Assembly (NCBI RefSeq): GCF_002368295.1
Contig: NZ_AP018248.1
Location: 4,434,500-4,498,499, forward strand
Length of the DNA stretch: 64,000 nt
Direction: 5' to 3'
Origin: Tolypothrix tenuis PCC 7101
Lineage (GTDB): Bacteria; Cyanobacteriota; Cyanobacteriia; Cyanobacteriales; Nostocaceae
The notes below the pieces were generated by a model, which had not been told where the DNA came from, ran no database searches, and worked only from the letters and a program-made list of their open reading frames with translations. Of this stretch, positions 18,509 through 27,792 are shown in pieces; position 1 is the first letter of the stretch, and each line of letters starts with the position of its first letter. Both the position numbers and the translations under genes were made by a program.

Positions 18509-18958
18509 ATTGAGAATATCCGAAAATTAAATTACCCGATTGCTGCACTCATATCACTATTAAATCTGTTCTCTCCTGCTTGACTTTTTCCTGGTTATTA
18601 AAAAACAACTTCTGTTAACTTTGTTTTTTAACAATTTCATCAAATAATAAAAATTAAATGAAATTTTTATAGACCTTAGGATAGAAGTGTTAATTCTGCC
18701 ACTAGTTGGAGGTAATCGCCACAATAAACCTCTAAATTGATGCCAGAATTAACAATAAAAGTCAAAAAATTACTACAAATTTATGTGATTTTTATTACAT
18801 TACTACCAATCATTTGATGAGGGAATCTACCAGTTAAATTGAATTGTAAACCTAGCTGTTAAATCTTGAATCCTATACATATTTATCAACAAAAAACCAA
18901 TAATGAGCGCATTTTTCAGCATTAGCAACAAGAAAGTTTTATATTTTCAGGAAACACT

Positions 18959-19771
18959 ATGAGCTATTCTCCTTACCTGCTCAAAGGTCAAAAAGCACTT
19001 GTAACAGGTGCTAGTTCTGGCATTGGTGAAGCTATAGCTCGTTATTTAGCTTTATCCGGTGCAGCAGTAGCGATTAACTACCATTCTGAAGGTGAAGAAG
19101 CCCAAAAACTTGTTGATGATATTAAAGCTAATAATGGTGAAGCTTTTGCTATTCAAGCTGATGTCAGCAAAGAAGACCAAGTAAAAGCAATGTTTCAGCA
19201 GATAATCCAAGAATTTGGAACTATTCATATCTTAGTAAACAATGCAGGTCTGCAAAAAGATTCACCTTTTGTAGATATGACTCTCGACCATTGGAATACA
19301 GTTATTGGAGTGAATCTTACAGGGCAATTTTTGTGCGCTAGGGAAGCAGCCAAGGAATTCTTACGTCGAGGAGTGCAACCGCATATTTCATCTGCCGCAG
19401 GTAAGATTATCTGCATGAGTTCTGTGCATCAAGTAATTCCTTGGGCGGAACACGTCAATTATGCTGCTAGTAAAGGCGGTATTAATATGATGATGCAAAG
19501 TATTGCCCAAGAACTAGCACCTCATAAAATTCGTGTTAATAGCATTGCGCCTGGTGCTATCAAAACCCCTATTAACAAATCAGCTTGGGATACCCCACAA
19601 GCCGAAGCAAAGTTATTACAACTGATTCCAGCCAAACGAGTTGGTGATGTAGACGATATAGCCAAAGCCGCAGTTTGGTTAGCTTCCGATGATTCTGATT
19701 ATGTTAACGGTACAACTCTGTTTGTAGATGGTGGTATGACTTTATATCCAGGTTTTACCGAGAATGGTTAA
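18959..19771 (+). CDS. Short-chain dehydrogenase, glucose 1-dehydrogenase-like
   Basis: This 270-aa classical SDR shows the complete motif set: TGASSGIGEAIA cofactor site, NNAG, the catalytic Ser in ICMSSVHQ, YAASK with catalytic Tyr and Lys, and the PGAIKTPINK substrate loop. The sequence most resembles glucose 1-dehydrogenases, which oxidise beta-D-glucose to gluconolactone with NAD(P). Substrate assignment within SDRs is uncertain. A clear SD (AGGAAA) precedes the ATG. The next gene, 98 bp downstream on the same strand, releases sugar units from oligosaccharides, which supports a role in sugar metabolism. Confidence 0.88.
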   Translation: MSYSPYLLKGQKALVTGASSGIGEAIARYLALSGAAVAINYHSEGEEAQKLVDDIKANNGEAFAIQADVSKEDQVKAMFQQIIQEFGTIHILVNNAGLQKDSPFVDMTLDHWNTVIGVNLTGQFLCAREAAKEFLRRGVQPHISSAAGKIICMSSVHQVIPWAEHVNYAASKGGINMMMQSIAQELAPHKIRVNSIAPGAIKTPINKSAWDTPQAEAKLLQLIPAKRVGDVDDIAKAAVWLASDDSDYVNGTTLFVDGGMTLYPGFTENG

Positions 19772-19802
19772 AAAAGTGACTGGGGACTGGGGGTAGTGAT
19801 TA

Positions 19803-19861
19803 TGCCAATTACCCATTACCAATTACCAATTACCCATTACCAATTACCCATTACCAATGCC
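19803..19861. repeat. CCAATTA/CCCATTA heptameric tandem repeat
   Basis: About eight consecutive heptamers of the form ATTACCA/ATTACCC fill the gap between the SDR and debranching-enzyme genes. They end only nine bases before the next start codon, so they occupy its leader. Confidence 0.9.
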
Positions 19862-19869
19862 CAATACTT

Positions 19870-21996
19870 ATGCCTACACAAGTTACTATCAACCCTGGTG
19901 TAGTTACGATTAATGATGGTTCCTCATTTTTGGTAACTGCTAGTGATGCTTCTATCGACGATAATCAAGCGCAAGGTTTTTTTGTACGTGACACACGCCT
20001 AATTTCTTATTACGAAATTTCTCTCAATCGCTACCGACTGGTACTGCTAGCTTCTAGCAATCTCAATCATCACACTGCCCTTTATCAATTTACCAATCCG
20101 CAAATTCCTACGATTAAAGGCAACTTACCCCCTGGTAGTTTGCTTTTAACTATTCGACGCGACATTGTAGGAGGAATGCATGAGGATATCGACATCACCA
20201 ACTATCACTCAGAAGCAGTTGAATTTCAACTAATGTTGGCGATTCGTTCTGATTTTGCAGATATCTTTGAGGTCAAAGCCAAGAACATCATCATGCGGGG
20301 TAATACTGAAACAGTATGGCAAGATGGTGTACTCACTACTAAGTACCGTAACGGTTCTTTTATCCGTGGCATCGTGACTGAACCAGTCTGTTCTAGTTCT
20401 CAAGCTAATTATGCCAACGGTCGTTTGATGTTTAATGTAGTGATTACTCCTGGTAAAACATGGCACAGTTGTATCAACTTTACAGCCTTAGCTAATGGAG
20501 ATGTTCTCAAACCCCAACAAACTTGTGCGATGTCTCACACTACAGCAGCAGGAAAAGTCACCGATGAATTTTTGACTAAGGCGACAAAGTTGCGATCTTC
20601 TAATGCCGATATTAAGGGATTTTATCAGCAGGCGATCGTTGATATGGGAGCGTTGCGGATTGAGGTAGATGATAATGGACTTCAATTTTGGATGCCTGCG
20701 GCTGGGATTCCTTGGTTTATGGCTGTTTTTGGTCGTGACTCTGTAATTACCAGCTTGCAAACAATGGCAGTTTATCACGAATTTGCCCGTGGTACACTTG
20801 TTCGGTTAGCGCAGTTACAAGCAACAGAGTTAGATGATTGGCACGATGCTCAACCTGGCAAGATGCTGCATGAGCTGAGGCGTGACGAATTAACCAAACT
20901 CAATCAACTTCCGTACAATCCCTATTATGGAACGATAGATACTACGATTCTGTGGATTGTTACCTTAGCTGAGGCTTATAGCTGGAATGCTGACCTCAGT
21001 ATGCTTGATGAGTGTCGATCGCCATTAGCAAAAGCATTAAAGTGGATTGATACGTACGGCGATTTTGATGATGATGGGTTCGTTGAATATATTACAGGTT
21101 CTAGCCACGGATTACGCAATCAAGGTTGGAAAGATTCAGGCGACTCAATAGTTTACCCTAATGGCCAATTAGCTCAACCACCAATTGCTTTGTGTGAGGT
21201 GCAAGGTTACGTTTATGATGCTTGGTTAAAAGCCGCTTTAATTTATGAGCTGTGGGGAGAACACGAACAAGCTAAAAAGCTACGTCAAAAAGCACAAGAA
21301 CTCTACCAACGCTTTAACGATCGCTTTTGGATGGAAGATGAAGGCTTTTACTGTCTTGGTTTAGATGACCACAAGCAACAAATTAAATCTATCGCCTCTA
21401 ATCCTGGTCACTTGCTCTGGTCTGGTATTGTACCCCAAGAAAGAGCCAAGAAGGTTGCAGAGCGACTTTTTCAAGCAGATATGTGGTGTGGTTGGGGTAT
21501 CAGGACTCTTTCATCTCAAAATCAAGGGTATAACCCTATTAGTTATCAACGCGGTAGTGTTTGGCCGCATGACAACTCAATTATTGCAGCTGGGTTAAAG
21601 CGATACGGCTACCACAAAGAAGTTAACCATATCGCCGAAGGAATTTTTGCGGCTGCTAGTTATTTCCAAGCTGGAAGAATGCCAGAATTATTTGGGGGAA
21701 TTGAACGCCGAGATGATAACTTTCCAGTTCCTTATCCAGATGCAAATATACCTCAAGCTTGGGCTGCTGGTTCAATTTTCTTACTGATTCGCAGCATCCT
21801 AGGACTCGAAGCCGATGCACCACAACGAAAATTAAAGGTACAGCCAAGTTTACCAGAATGCTTGCCAGATTTAGAATTGATCGATTTGAGTGTGGGAGAT
21901 GCGAAAGTATCATTACGTTTTTGGCGCGAAGGAGAACAAACCAAATGGCAAGTTACTCATCTTGACGGCGACTTACAAGTGCAGAGTACTGAGTAA
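19870..21996 (+). CDS. Amylo-alpha-1,6-glucosidase/glycogen-debranching-type protein
   Basis: This 708-aa cytoplasmic enzyme has two parts. Residues about 1-200 form the N-terminal beta domain of the bacterial debranching family (INDGSSFLVTASDASI, QGFFVRDTRLISYYEI). Residues about 280-650 form the (alpha/alpha)6 catalytic domain, with IPWFMAVFGRDSVITSLQT, KMLHELRRDE, GWKDSGDSIVYPNG and GSVWPHDNSIIA (each shown in part). It should hydrolyse alpha-glucosidic bonds in glycogen-like or osmolyte-derived glucans, but exact substrates vary in the family. No clear SD is visible because the leader is a heptameric repeat. It probably follows the SDR in transcription. Confidence 0.88.
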   Translation: MPTQVTINPGVVTINDGSSFLVTASDASIDDNQAQGFFVRDTRLISYYEISLNRYRLVLLASSNLNHHTALYQFTNPQIPTIKGNLPPGSLLLTIRRDIVGGMHEDIDITNYHSEAVEFQLMLAIRSDFADIFEVKAKNIIMRGNTETVWQDGVLTTKYRNGSFIRGIVTEPVCSSSQANYANGRLMFNVVITPGKTWHSCINFTALANGDVLKPQQTCAMSHTTAAGKVTDEFLTKATKLRSSNADIKGFYQQAIVDMGALRIEVDDNGLQFWMPAAGIPWFMAVFGRDSVITSLQTMAVYHEFARGTLVRLAQLQATELDDWHDAQPGKMLHELRRDELTKLNQLPYNPYYGTIDTTILWIVTLAEAYSWNADLSMLDECRSPLAKALKWIDTYGDFDDDGFVEYITGSSHGLRNQGWKDSGDSIVYPNGQLAQPPIALCEVQGYVYDAWLKAALIYELWGEHEQAKKLRQKAQELYQRFNDRFWMEDEGFYCLGLDDHKQQIKSIASNPGHLLWSGIVPQERAKKVAERLFQADMWCGWGIRTLSSQNQGYNPISYQRGSVWPHDNSIIAAGLKRYGYHKEVNHIAEGIFAAASYFQAGRMPELFGGIERRDDNFPVPYPDANIPQAWAAGSIFLLIRSILGLEADAPQRKLKVQPSLPECLPDLELIDLSVGDAKVSLRFWREGEQTKWQVTHLDGDLQVQSTE

Positions 21997-22393
21997 ACAT
22001 TCTAATCCCCAATCCCATGAGATGAGGAAGCTAGCGATCGCAATTTATCTAAGCTACAAACTGGATAGTAATCACAATTCAAAATCAACTATAGCTGGGT
22101 AGGGGCAGGGCACCAGTCATTGGTATCAACTTAAGTTCAAACGCTTATCCCACAAGCCTTTTACCCCTCCCCTAACCCCTCCCCTTGCCAAGGGGAGGGG
22201 AAGTTTTGGCTTTAGACAAAACTGGGGTGGGGTAACGCGGATCTTGATGCTAGGCAAAATAATTCAAAATTGAGTTTTGGCAAGGGTTTCACCTTAAGTT
22301 TACACCTATGGTCGATGTTCCCTACAAAGAATTTATCTGTCGCAAACATAATTTGAATTGGTATAACCTGCCACTTATTATCCATCGGTGGCT
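21997..22393. other. Intergenic region with palindromic repeats
   Basis: The region holds a half copy of the GGGGCAGGGCACCAGT repeat (22101-22120) and a G/C-rich palindrome at about 22152-22201 (CCCCTCCCCTTGCC facing AAGGGGAGGGG). These are common Nostocales intergenic repeats. No gene is supported. Confidence 0.55.
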
Positions 22394-23113
22394 TTACTTG
22401 GAAGAATTGGTATAAGCCTTGTCAATCAATAAAGGGACGCACTCACTCACATTCAAAGCTGCTGCTAATTCCACATCTAACTCGTAACCTTTGGCAATTA
22501 ATTCTTTTCCAGAACTGCTTTTCTTTAAGTATCCTAGTAAATCATGTTGAAACGCCGCAAATGTAGTGACAGCAGTTTCTGCTTCCGGGGATAGGCTACC
22601 ATGCAAAAAACTCAGAATTGCCCCTGCGCCAATTAAATCTTCAAAAGCTGGGCGCATTGTGCCATCTTGCCATTTTTCGCCTGCGGGAATGACTGAGATT
22701 TTTGACCCGTATTGTTGAGCAAATTTTGCTACTGCTGCACAATTTCGCAAGCATCCAGCTATTGTGGGAGTATTACCAGTGAGCAATGTCAATGTTGAAC
22801 CATTGGGAGAAGGTATCACTAACCTAGTCCCCATAGGTATTTTAGTTAAAGATGCCGGAGAGAGTGAATAACCTGCTTGAGAAAACCGACCTTGTGATAA
22901 TTCTGCTTTTACAGACTTGGCATAATTAATGGCTGAATCATCTCTCCATTGATATGGATAAATGATTGCACCATTGTTGGTAGCAATTTCGGTTGCAGTC
23001 GAGAACGAGAGAACATCGACAATAATAATGACATCACTAATGGGTGCAAGTTGAACAACTCCTTGTACCCCCCATTCACATCTTAAATTAAATTCTGCTT
23101 GATCAAAAATCAT
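22394..23113 (-). CDS. comB: 2-phosphosulfolactate phosphatase family protein (ComB)
   Basis: This 239-aa protein matches the ComB family: VDVLSFSTATEIA near residue 32, an SPNGSTLT motif near 103, and NCAAVAKFA and PAGEKW in the second half. Family members remove phosphate from 2-phospho-3-sulfolactate in coenzyme M synthesis. Cyanobacteria make no coenzyme M, so the role here may be another sulfonate or an unrelated phosphate ester. The gene is monocistronic and preceded by a 770-bp AT-rich region. Confidence 0.85.
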   Translation of the reverse strand: MIFDQAEFNLRCEWGVQGVVQLAPISDVIIIVDVLSFSTATEIATNNGAIIYPYQWRDDSAINYAKSVKAELSQGRFSQAGYSLSPASLTKIPMGTRLVIPSPNGSTLTLLTGNTPTIAGCLRNCAAVAKFAQQYGSKISVIPAGEKWQDGTMRPAFEDLIGAGAILSFLHGSLSPEAETAVTTFAAFQHDLLGYLKKSSSGKELIAKGYELDVELAAALNVSECVPLLIDKAYTNSSK

Positions 23114-23885
23114 TTTTTTGCTTAATAAATTTCCTAGCAGCTAAAGAATAAAAAAATCTGGAAATTTTATCATTAGGCAATCGCAGAGATGGTATAGGAC
23201 AACTTTTTGATGAGATGCGATCGCATTCCTAATTTGTTATCTAGTCATCACACACAAATGCAATTAATACATACAATTTCCTTGTGGATTACCGGGAATT
23301 CAAATAATATTGAATAACTCTAGATGGTTTCAGCAATACATCAAAAATAGCAAATAAAATATACCACAATAATTAGCTCTCATATTTTTTATAATCTTCG
23401 TTAGCCTTGCAATACATAGCTTTTAGAAGCTAACACTTTACTTGCTGTATTAGTAATAGGTTTAATTCGCTACTTTGATAATCTAGATTATTTATGATAA
23501 AACATAATCTTGATAGATATATAGTATTTTGTTAAGGGCGAAATCAAAAATCTATAAGTTACTACACAAGCACAATATATAAAATGTACGTTTTGTTACG
23601 ACTTTTAAAATCAAAGTGATATATGTGGTGTAGCCTCATAGAATTTTTACAATTAATCAGCTTTTTGAGTCCAAATGAAGCTGAAATAATTAGCCGCACA
23701 ACCTTTCAGGAATATATGTAAAATCAATTATTTTTATTTATTAAATTAAAAAGAAAAAATGTTTGCTTTTCTCACCCAAGGGAGATAACTTAAAACATAA
23801 GTACTGATAGCGATCGCTGGTTAAAAGACACTACAAGTAAAACTTCGGTCAATGGCTGACACTTGATATACCAGGGGTATTTTTG
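23114..23885. other. AT-rich divergent intergenic region, no gene seen
   Basis: About 770 bp separate comB from the permease gene. The sequence is strongly AT-rich with many short direct repeats but no long hairpin, repeat family or ORF that I can support. It presumably contains both divergent promoters. Confidence 0.5.
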
Positions 23886-25385
23886 ATGTCCAGTGAATTC
23901 AAGATCAATGCAAACCAACAACAAGTCTTACAACAAAGTTTTCATGGCTTAAAATCACACTGCCTTTCTTTTGGCGAAGTTTTAGCACAATCTTTTGCGG
24001 TCATTGCACCAACAACTATCCCTGCATCCAATGTGGGTTTAATAGTTGCTCTTGCAGGTAATGGTACTTGGCTAAGTATGGTTCTCGGTTTAGTGGGATT
24101 GGTATTTGTCAGTATCAATATCAATCAATTTGCTAGCCGTTCTGCTTCGCCTGGTTCCCTTTATTCATATATTGTCAAAGGTCTTGGCCCGACAGCTGGT
24201 GTCATCTGCGGTTGGAGTTTGGTTTTGGCTTATTTATTCACTGCAATGTCGGTGTTGTGTGGGTTTGCCAACTTCAGCAGTGTATTGATTAGTCATCTAG
24301 GAATTCACCCCTCTAGTATTACCCTACTAGCCTTAGGTGCAGGTATTGCCTGGTATGCAGGTTATAAAGATATTCAACTTTCAGCCGTTGCTATGCTTTG
24401 GATGGAGGGTCTATCTATAGCATTGATTGGCATCTTATGTGTGATGATTTGGGCACACCACGGTTTTGCATTAGATATGCCCCAACTAACTTTAAGTGGT
24501 GTGCAGCCAGGTAGCCTTGCAACCGGACTGGTACTGGTAATGTTTGCCTTTTCTGGATTTGAAAGTGCAACTACCTTGGGTGATGAAGCAAAAAGCCCTT
24601 TAAAAACTATTCCCCGCTCAGTTTTAGGTAGTGTCATCCTCGCCGGTTTATTCTATGTCTGCACCACATATATAGAAGTCTTAGCGTTTCGCCAATCAGG
24701 AGTAGATATTACCCACACCGAAGAACCTTTAGGTTATCTTTCCCAACAAATAGGTTTAGGTTGGTTAGGTGAATTAGTGGGTTTAGGTGCCCTAGCTAGC
24801 TTCTTTGCTTGCGTTCTGGGAAGTATTAATCCCGCCGCTAGAATCTTCTTCTTAATGGCGCGTCATGGATTGTTCCATGCCAAGCTAGGCAATACACACA
24901 CATCGAATAAAACGCCTCACATTGCCGTCACGATGTGTTCTTTCTTGACATTCTTAATTCCGGCGGTGATGGCTCTATTTCAAATCAAACTCTTTGAGAG
25001 TATGGGATATTTAGGTGCGATCGCAAGCTTTGGATTTGTCACCGTTTACATCTTAATCTCTATTGCTGCACCCATTTACCTCTACAAAATCAACAGTCTG
25101 CGCCTTAGAGATATCACATTTTCCCTAATAGCCATAGGGTTTATGTGCATTCCCTTGGTAGGTAGCGTGGGAATTCCCGGAAATCAATTGTTTCCAGTTC
25201 CTGAAGCTCCTTATAATCTCTTTCCTTACCTGTTTTTAATCTATATTGCCATTGCTTGCGGATGGTTCATGTGTCAAAGACTACGCTCGCCCAAAATGGT
25301 TAACAAAATGGTCAAAGCTATCGATGCAATTCACATCAGATTTGACAGCGATGTCTACGGTAACCCGAAGCGGGGCAAAAAATAG
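23886..25385 (+). CDS. APC-superfamily amino acid permease
   Basis: This 499-aa inner-membrane transporter has about 12 hydrophobic segments. The first helix carries the family signature (FAVIAPTTIPASNVGLIV). Helix 6 includes VMFAFSGFESATTLGDEAKSP, a hallmark of amino acid/polyamine/organocation transporters (quoted in part: FSGFESATTLGDEA). The best start is ATG at 23886; an in-frame TTG immediately precedes it. The substrate is not predictable. CadD-like and TauE-like transporters lie downstream on the same strand, but the spacing suggests separate units. Confidence 0.88.
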   Translation: MSSEFKINANQQQVLQQSFHGLKSHCLSFGEVLAQSFAVIAPTTIPASNVGLIVALAGNGTWLSMVLGLVGLVFVSININQFASRSASPGSLYSYIVKGLGPTAGVICGWSLVLAYLFTAMSVLCGFANFSSVLISHLGIHPSSITLLALGAGIAWYAGYKDIQLSAVAMLWMEGLSIALIGILCVMIWAHHGFALDMPQLTLSGVQPGSLATGLVLVMFAFSGFESATTLGDEAKSPLKTIPRSVLGSVILAGLFYVCTTYIEVLAFRQSGVDITHTEEPLGYLSQQIGLGWLGELVGLGALASFFACVLGSINPAARIFFLMARHGLFHAKLGNTHTSNKTPHIAVTMCSFLTFLIPAVMALFQIKLFESMGYLGAIASFGFVTVYILISIAAPIYLYKINSLRLRDITFSLIAIGFMCIPLVGSVGIPGNQLFPVPEAPYNLFPYLFLIYIAIACGWFMCQRLRSPKMVNKMVKAIDAIHIRFDSDVYGNPKRGKK

Positions 25386-25467
25386 TCAATTATGAATTAC
25401 CTTTGCTCACTAGTTAAATGACTAATGAGTAGCAATAAATCCAGTATTCAATATCCAAAACTGTGTA

Positions 25468-26169
25468 ATGGAAGAATTAATTACCGCCATCCCTACAGGC
25501 ATAACAGCTTTTACCGCCACTAATCTTGATGATTTAGTTATTTTGTCGCTCTGGTTTTCACAAATCAATAATAATTTCCGTTCGCGGCATATTGTTATTG
25601 GTCAGTTTCTTGGATTTAGTATTTTAGTAATTGCAAGTCTGACGGGTTTTTTGGGCGGTATGATCTTACCAAAACACTGGATTGGTCTACTGGGACTAGC
25701 TCCTATTGCAATTGGTATGAGTAGTTGGCTCAATCAAGAAAGTGATGATGACGATGCAGAAGATGAGAAATTAAAACAATCAGAAACTTCTCCGTTTGCC
25801 AGCTTTCTTTCTCCACAAACTTATAGTGTGGCGGCAATTACCATTGCCAATGGTAGTGATAATATAAGTATCTATATGCCATTGTTTGCTAACAGTAATC
25901 TCATCAGACTGAGCATAATTCTTATCATCTTCTTTTTGCTTGTAGGAGTTTGGTGCTATGGCAGCTACAAACTAATTAACCAAAACAATATTGCAGCTAT
26001 TCTCAACCGTTACGGTAGTAATCTGGTTCCCTTTGTTTTGGTGGGATTAGGAGTATATATCATCTTAGAAAGTGGCGCATTGAGTCCACTGGCTTTGGTA
26101 GCTAGTTGTATCTGTCTCATGGTGATAGTCAAAAAATATAAACCTAGGGCAGAAGTCGAAGAAAACTAA
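25468..26169 (+). CDS. CadD-like cadmium resistance transporter family protein
   Basis: This 233-aa membrane protein begins with ITAFTATNLDDLVILSLWF, the conserved first helix of the cadmium resistance transporter family (a divergent relative of LysE exporters). It has five or six hydrophobic helices. A cytoplasmic acidic loop (ESDDDDAEDEK, about residues 91-101) splits them, and the second half starts with AITIANGSDNISIYMPLF. The family includes metal exporters, but many cyanobacterial members have no tested substrate. It starts 82 bp after the permease stop. Confidence 0.82.
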   Translation: MEELITAIPTGITAFTATNLDDLVILSLWFSQINNNFRSRHIVIGQFLGFSILVIASLTGFLGGMILPKHWIGLLGLAPIAIGMSSWLNQESDDDDAEDEKLKQSETSPFASFLSPQTYSVAAITIANGSDNISIYMPLFANSNLIRLSIILIIFFLLVGVWCYGSYKLINQNNIAAILNRYGSNLVPFVLVGLGVYIILESGALSPLALVASCICLMVIVKKYKPRAEVEEN

Positions 26170-26332
26170 AATAGGCTAAAAATAAGGAAATTGGTGAAAG
26201 TTAGACAACTTATCGCAGTCAAAATTTTGTACCTTGGGATTGATTAAGTTAAGAAAATGCAATTTTGATTGCTAGCGATAGATATCAACAACGGGTAAAA
26301 ATTTAGCCTTTAAGCCTCATCAGGAGAACCCC

Positions 26333-26968
26333 ATGAAGCTCTTTAAAACTCTTTTATTAGTCTTCACACTCTTAGTAAATTTTTTAATTGCCCAACCATC
26401 TTGGGCTGATCCGCCACTACTGACGCAAACACCTGAATATGCTGAAGTCACACAAGCCCTCAACGAACTAACACAAGCAAAAACAGCCCCAGCAGAATCA
26501 GGATATACAGCAGAGCAAATTGAACAGAAAACAGGCGAATTAAATCTCCAAAAATACATTCTGGAGACATCTTTAGAATGGGGACAATGTCGTAATCAAA
26601 CCGGACAAAATTTAGCAGTATTTGCCCATAAAGCCAAGAAAAATCAACAACCGAGTATTTACTATTTAGGTAACGGCAAAATTACAGACGATGAATGGAA
26701 CTGTGATGGTGTTTACCTACCATCTGGAGTGAAAATTGCTGGCTTAATTCCTGGTGATACCCAAGCACAAGAATTAACAGAACCCCTAGCATTAAAATTT
26801 GTCCCTGGTACTCAGCTAATTGCTCAAACAAATCCCCAAACAGGCGCGATTGAATTAAATGTTCCGCCTGCAAAAGTCTTCAAAATAAGTGACACTACCT
26901 GGACAATTCCCAATTTATCCGCAGCCGATGTGAGCGCCCAAGCACCTAATGCACCAATAGAAGACTAA
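26333..26968 (+). CDS. Secreted protein of unknown function, twin copy 1
   Basis: This 211-aa protein starts with a signal peptide (MKLFKTLLLVFTLLVNF) and an A-x-A-like site before ADPP, so it is exported to the periplasm. The mature part has a predicted helical segment, then EWGQCRNQTGQN, a cysteine in WNCDGVYLPSGVKIAGL, and a C-terminal NVPPAKVFKISDTTW. It is clearly homologous along its whole length to the next gene, a tandem duplication. Both genes share the leader TCATCAGGAGAAC before ATG. The two conserved cysteines could form one disulfide. I do not recognise a named domain. Confidence 0.82.
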   Translation: MKLFKTLLLVFTLLVNFLIAQPSWADPPLLTQTPEYAEVTQALNELTQAKTAPAESGYTAEQIEQKTGELNLQKYILETSLEWGQCRNQTGQNLAVFAHKAKKNQQPSIYYLGNGKITDDEWNCDGVYLPSGVKIAGLIPGDTQAQELTEPLALKFVPGTQLIAQTNPQTGAIELNVPPAKVFKISDTTWTIPNLSAADVSAQAPNAPIED

Positions 26969-26976
26969 ATAATGCT

Positions 26977-27011
26977 GAAGACGTAAAATTACCCTAAAAT
27001 TTTGCGTCTTC
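26977..27011 (+). terminator. Strong hairpin between the twin secreted-protein genes
   Basis: GAAGACGTAAAATT (26977-26990) pairs with AATTTTGCGTCTTC (26998-27011), with a single T-G mismatch and a 7-nt loop. No T-run follows, so it may act as an RNA-processing or partial termination signal that lets the two genes be expressed at different levels. Confidence 0.6.
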
Positions 27012-27042
27012 ATCATCCACCTTTGTTATCATCAGGAGAACC

Positions 27043-27711
27043 ATGAAGTTATTTAAATCTCTGTTACTAGTGTTAATTATTGGGTTAAATTTTATCTTTG
27101 CTAGACCTTCCTTAGCAGATCCACCAAAAATTACTAAAAGTCCTGATTACGTAGAAGTTACCAAATCCCTCGATATTCTAGAAGCGCAACTTGCAGCTGC
27201 TAAAACGGGAGAAGCAATATCCGAGACATTCACAGTTGAAGATATCCAGAAAAAAATTGATGAATTGTCGTTTCAAAAATATGCTCTAGAAAAAGGGATT
27301 AACTGGGGTCAATGTCGCAATGAAACAGACAAAACAATTGCTGTGTATGGCCCCAAACCTAAAAAACCGAAAACACCCTACGATAATACACTTTACTTTT
27401 TAGGTGCTGGTCAAGAAACACCAGCAGGATGGGATTGTCAGGGGATTTATTTAGCAAATGATGCGAAAGTGGCTGGTTTAAACATCGACCCAAATCAATC
27501 ATTAGAAGGTGCAGCTGCTATCAAAATATTTAAAGGTACACAGCTGATAGCTAAAAGCAATCCAGAAACCAGCGCCTTAGAGTTTAATATCACTCCCAAT
27601 AAACTTTTGAAGGCTGGCGATATCAACTGGTATATTCCTAATGTTGGAGAAAAAAATATTGCTTCTAGGCTTCCGGATGTACCTCTAGGCGGCGAGGAAG
27701 AAGCTGATTAA
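27043..27711 (+). CDS. Secreted protein of unknown function, twin copy 2
   Basis: This 222-aa paralogue of the preceding gene has a signal peptide MKLFKSLLLVLIIGLNF followed by LADPPK. Matching blocks include the N-terminal PDYVEVTKSLDILE, INWGQCRNETDKTI, GWDCQGIYLANDAKVAGL and a C-terminal INWYIPNVG. It has a longer helical insert (AAAKTGEAISETF) and a more basic middle (PKPKKPKTPYD) than its twin. The ribosome site CATCAGGAGAAC is the same. A TauE/DUF1634 pair follows. The function is unknown. Confidence 0.82.
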   Translation: MKLFKSLLLVLIIGLNFIFARPSLADPPKITKSPDYVEVTKSLDILEAQLAAAKTGEAISETFTVEDIQKKIDELSFQKYALEKGINWGQCRNETDKTIAVYGPKPKKPKTPYDNTLYFLGAGQETPAGWDCQGIYLANDAKVAGLNIDPNQSLEGAAAIKIFKGTQLIAKSNPETSALEFNITPNKLLKAGDINWYIPNVGEKNIASRLPDVPLGGEEEAD

Positions 27712-27728
27712 AATTAAGCAATAAAAAT

Positions 27729-27753
27729 GTAGAGACGCTAAACACGTCTCTAC
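27729..27753. repeat. GTAGAGACG palindrome
   Basis: GTAGAGACG pairs perfectly with CGTCTCTAC across a 7-nt loop, just after the second twin gene. A degraded relative (GCAGAGACACG/CACGTCTGTAC) lies at about 53495-53520 between the RHH and ParA genes. It is a dispersed intergenic palindrome that may also weaken transcription. Confidence 0.7.
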
Positions 27754-27792
27754 AGAGAACAACGTTACTTAGATAACAAAAGGCTAGCAGAT

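Larger units (their letters stand above)
17907..18958. other. Long AT-rich divergent intergenic region
   Basis: Over 1 kb separates the oxidase operon from the SDR gene. It contains the operator-like inverted repeat at 17972 and the MITE at 18332-18508, and is otherwise AT-rich with no supportable ORF. The SDR gene has a good ribosome site (AGGAAACACT before ATG). Confidence 0.55.
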
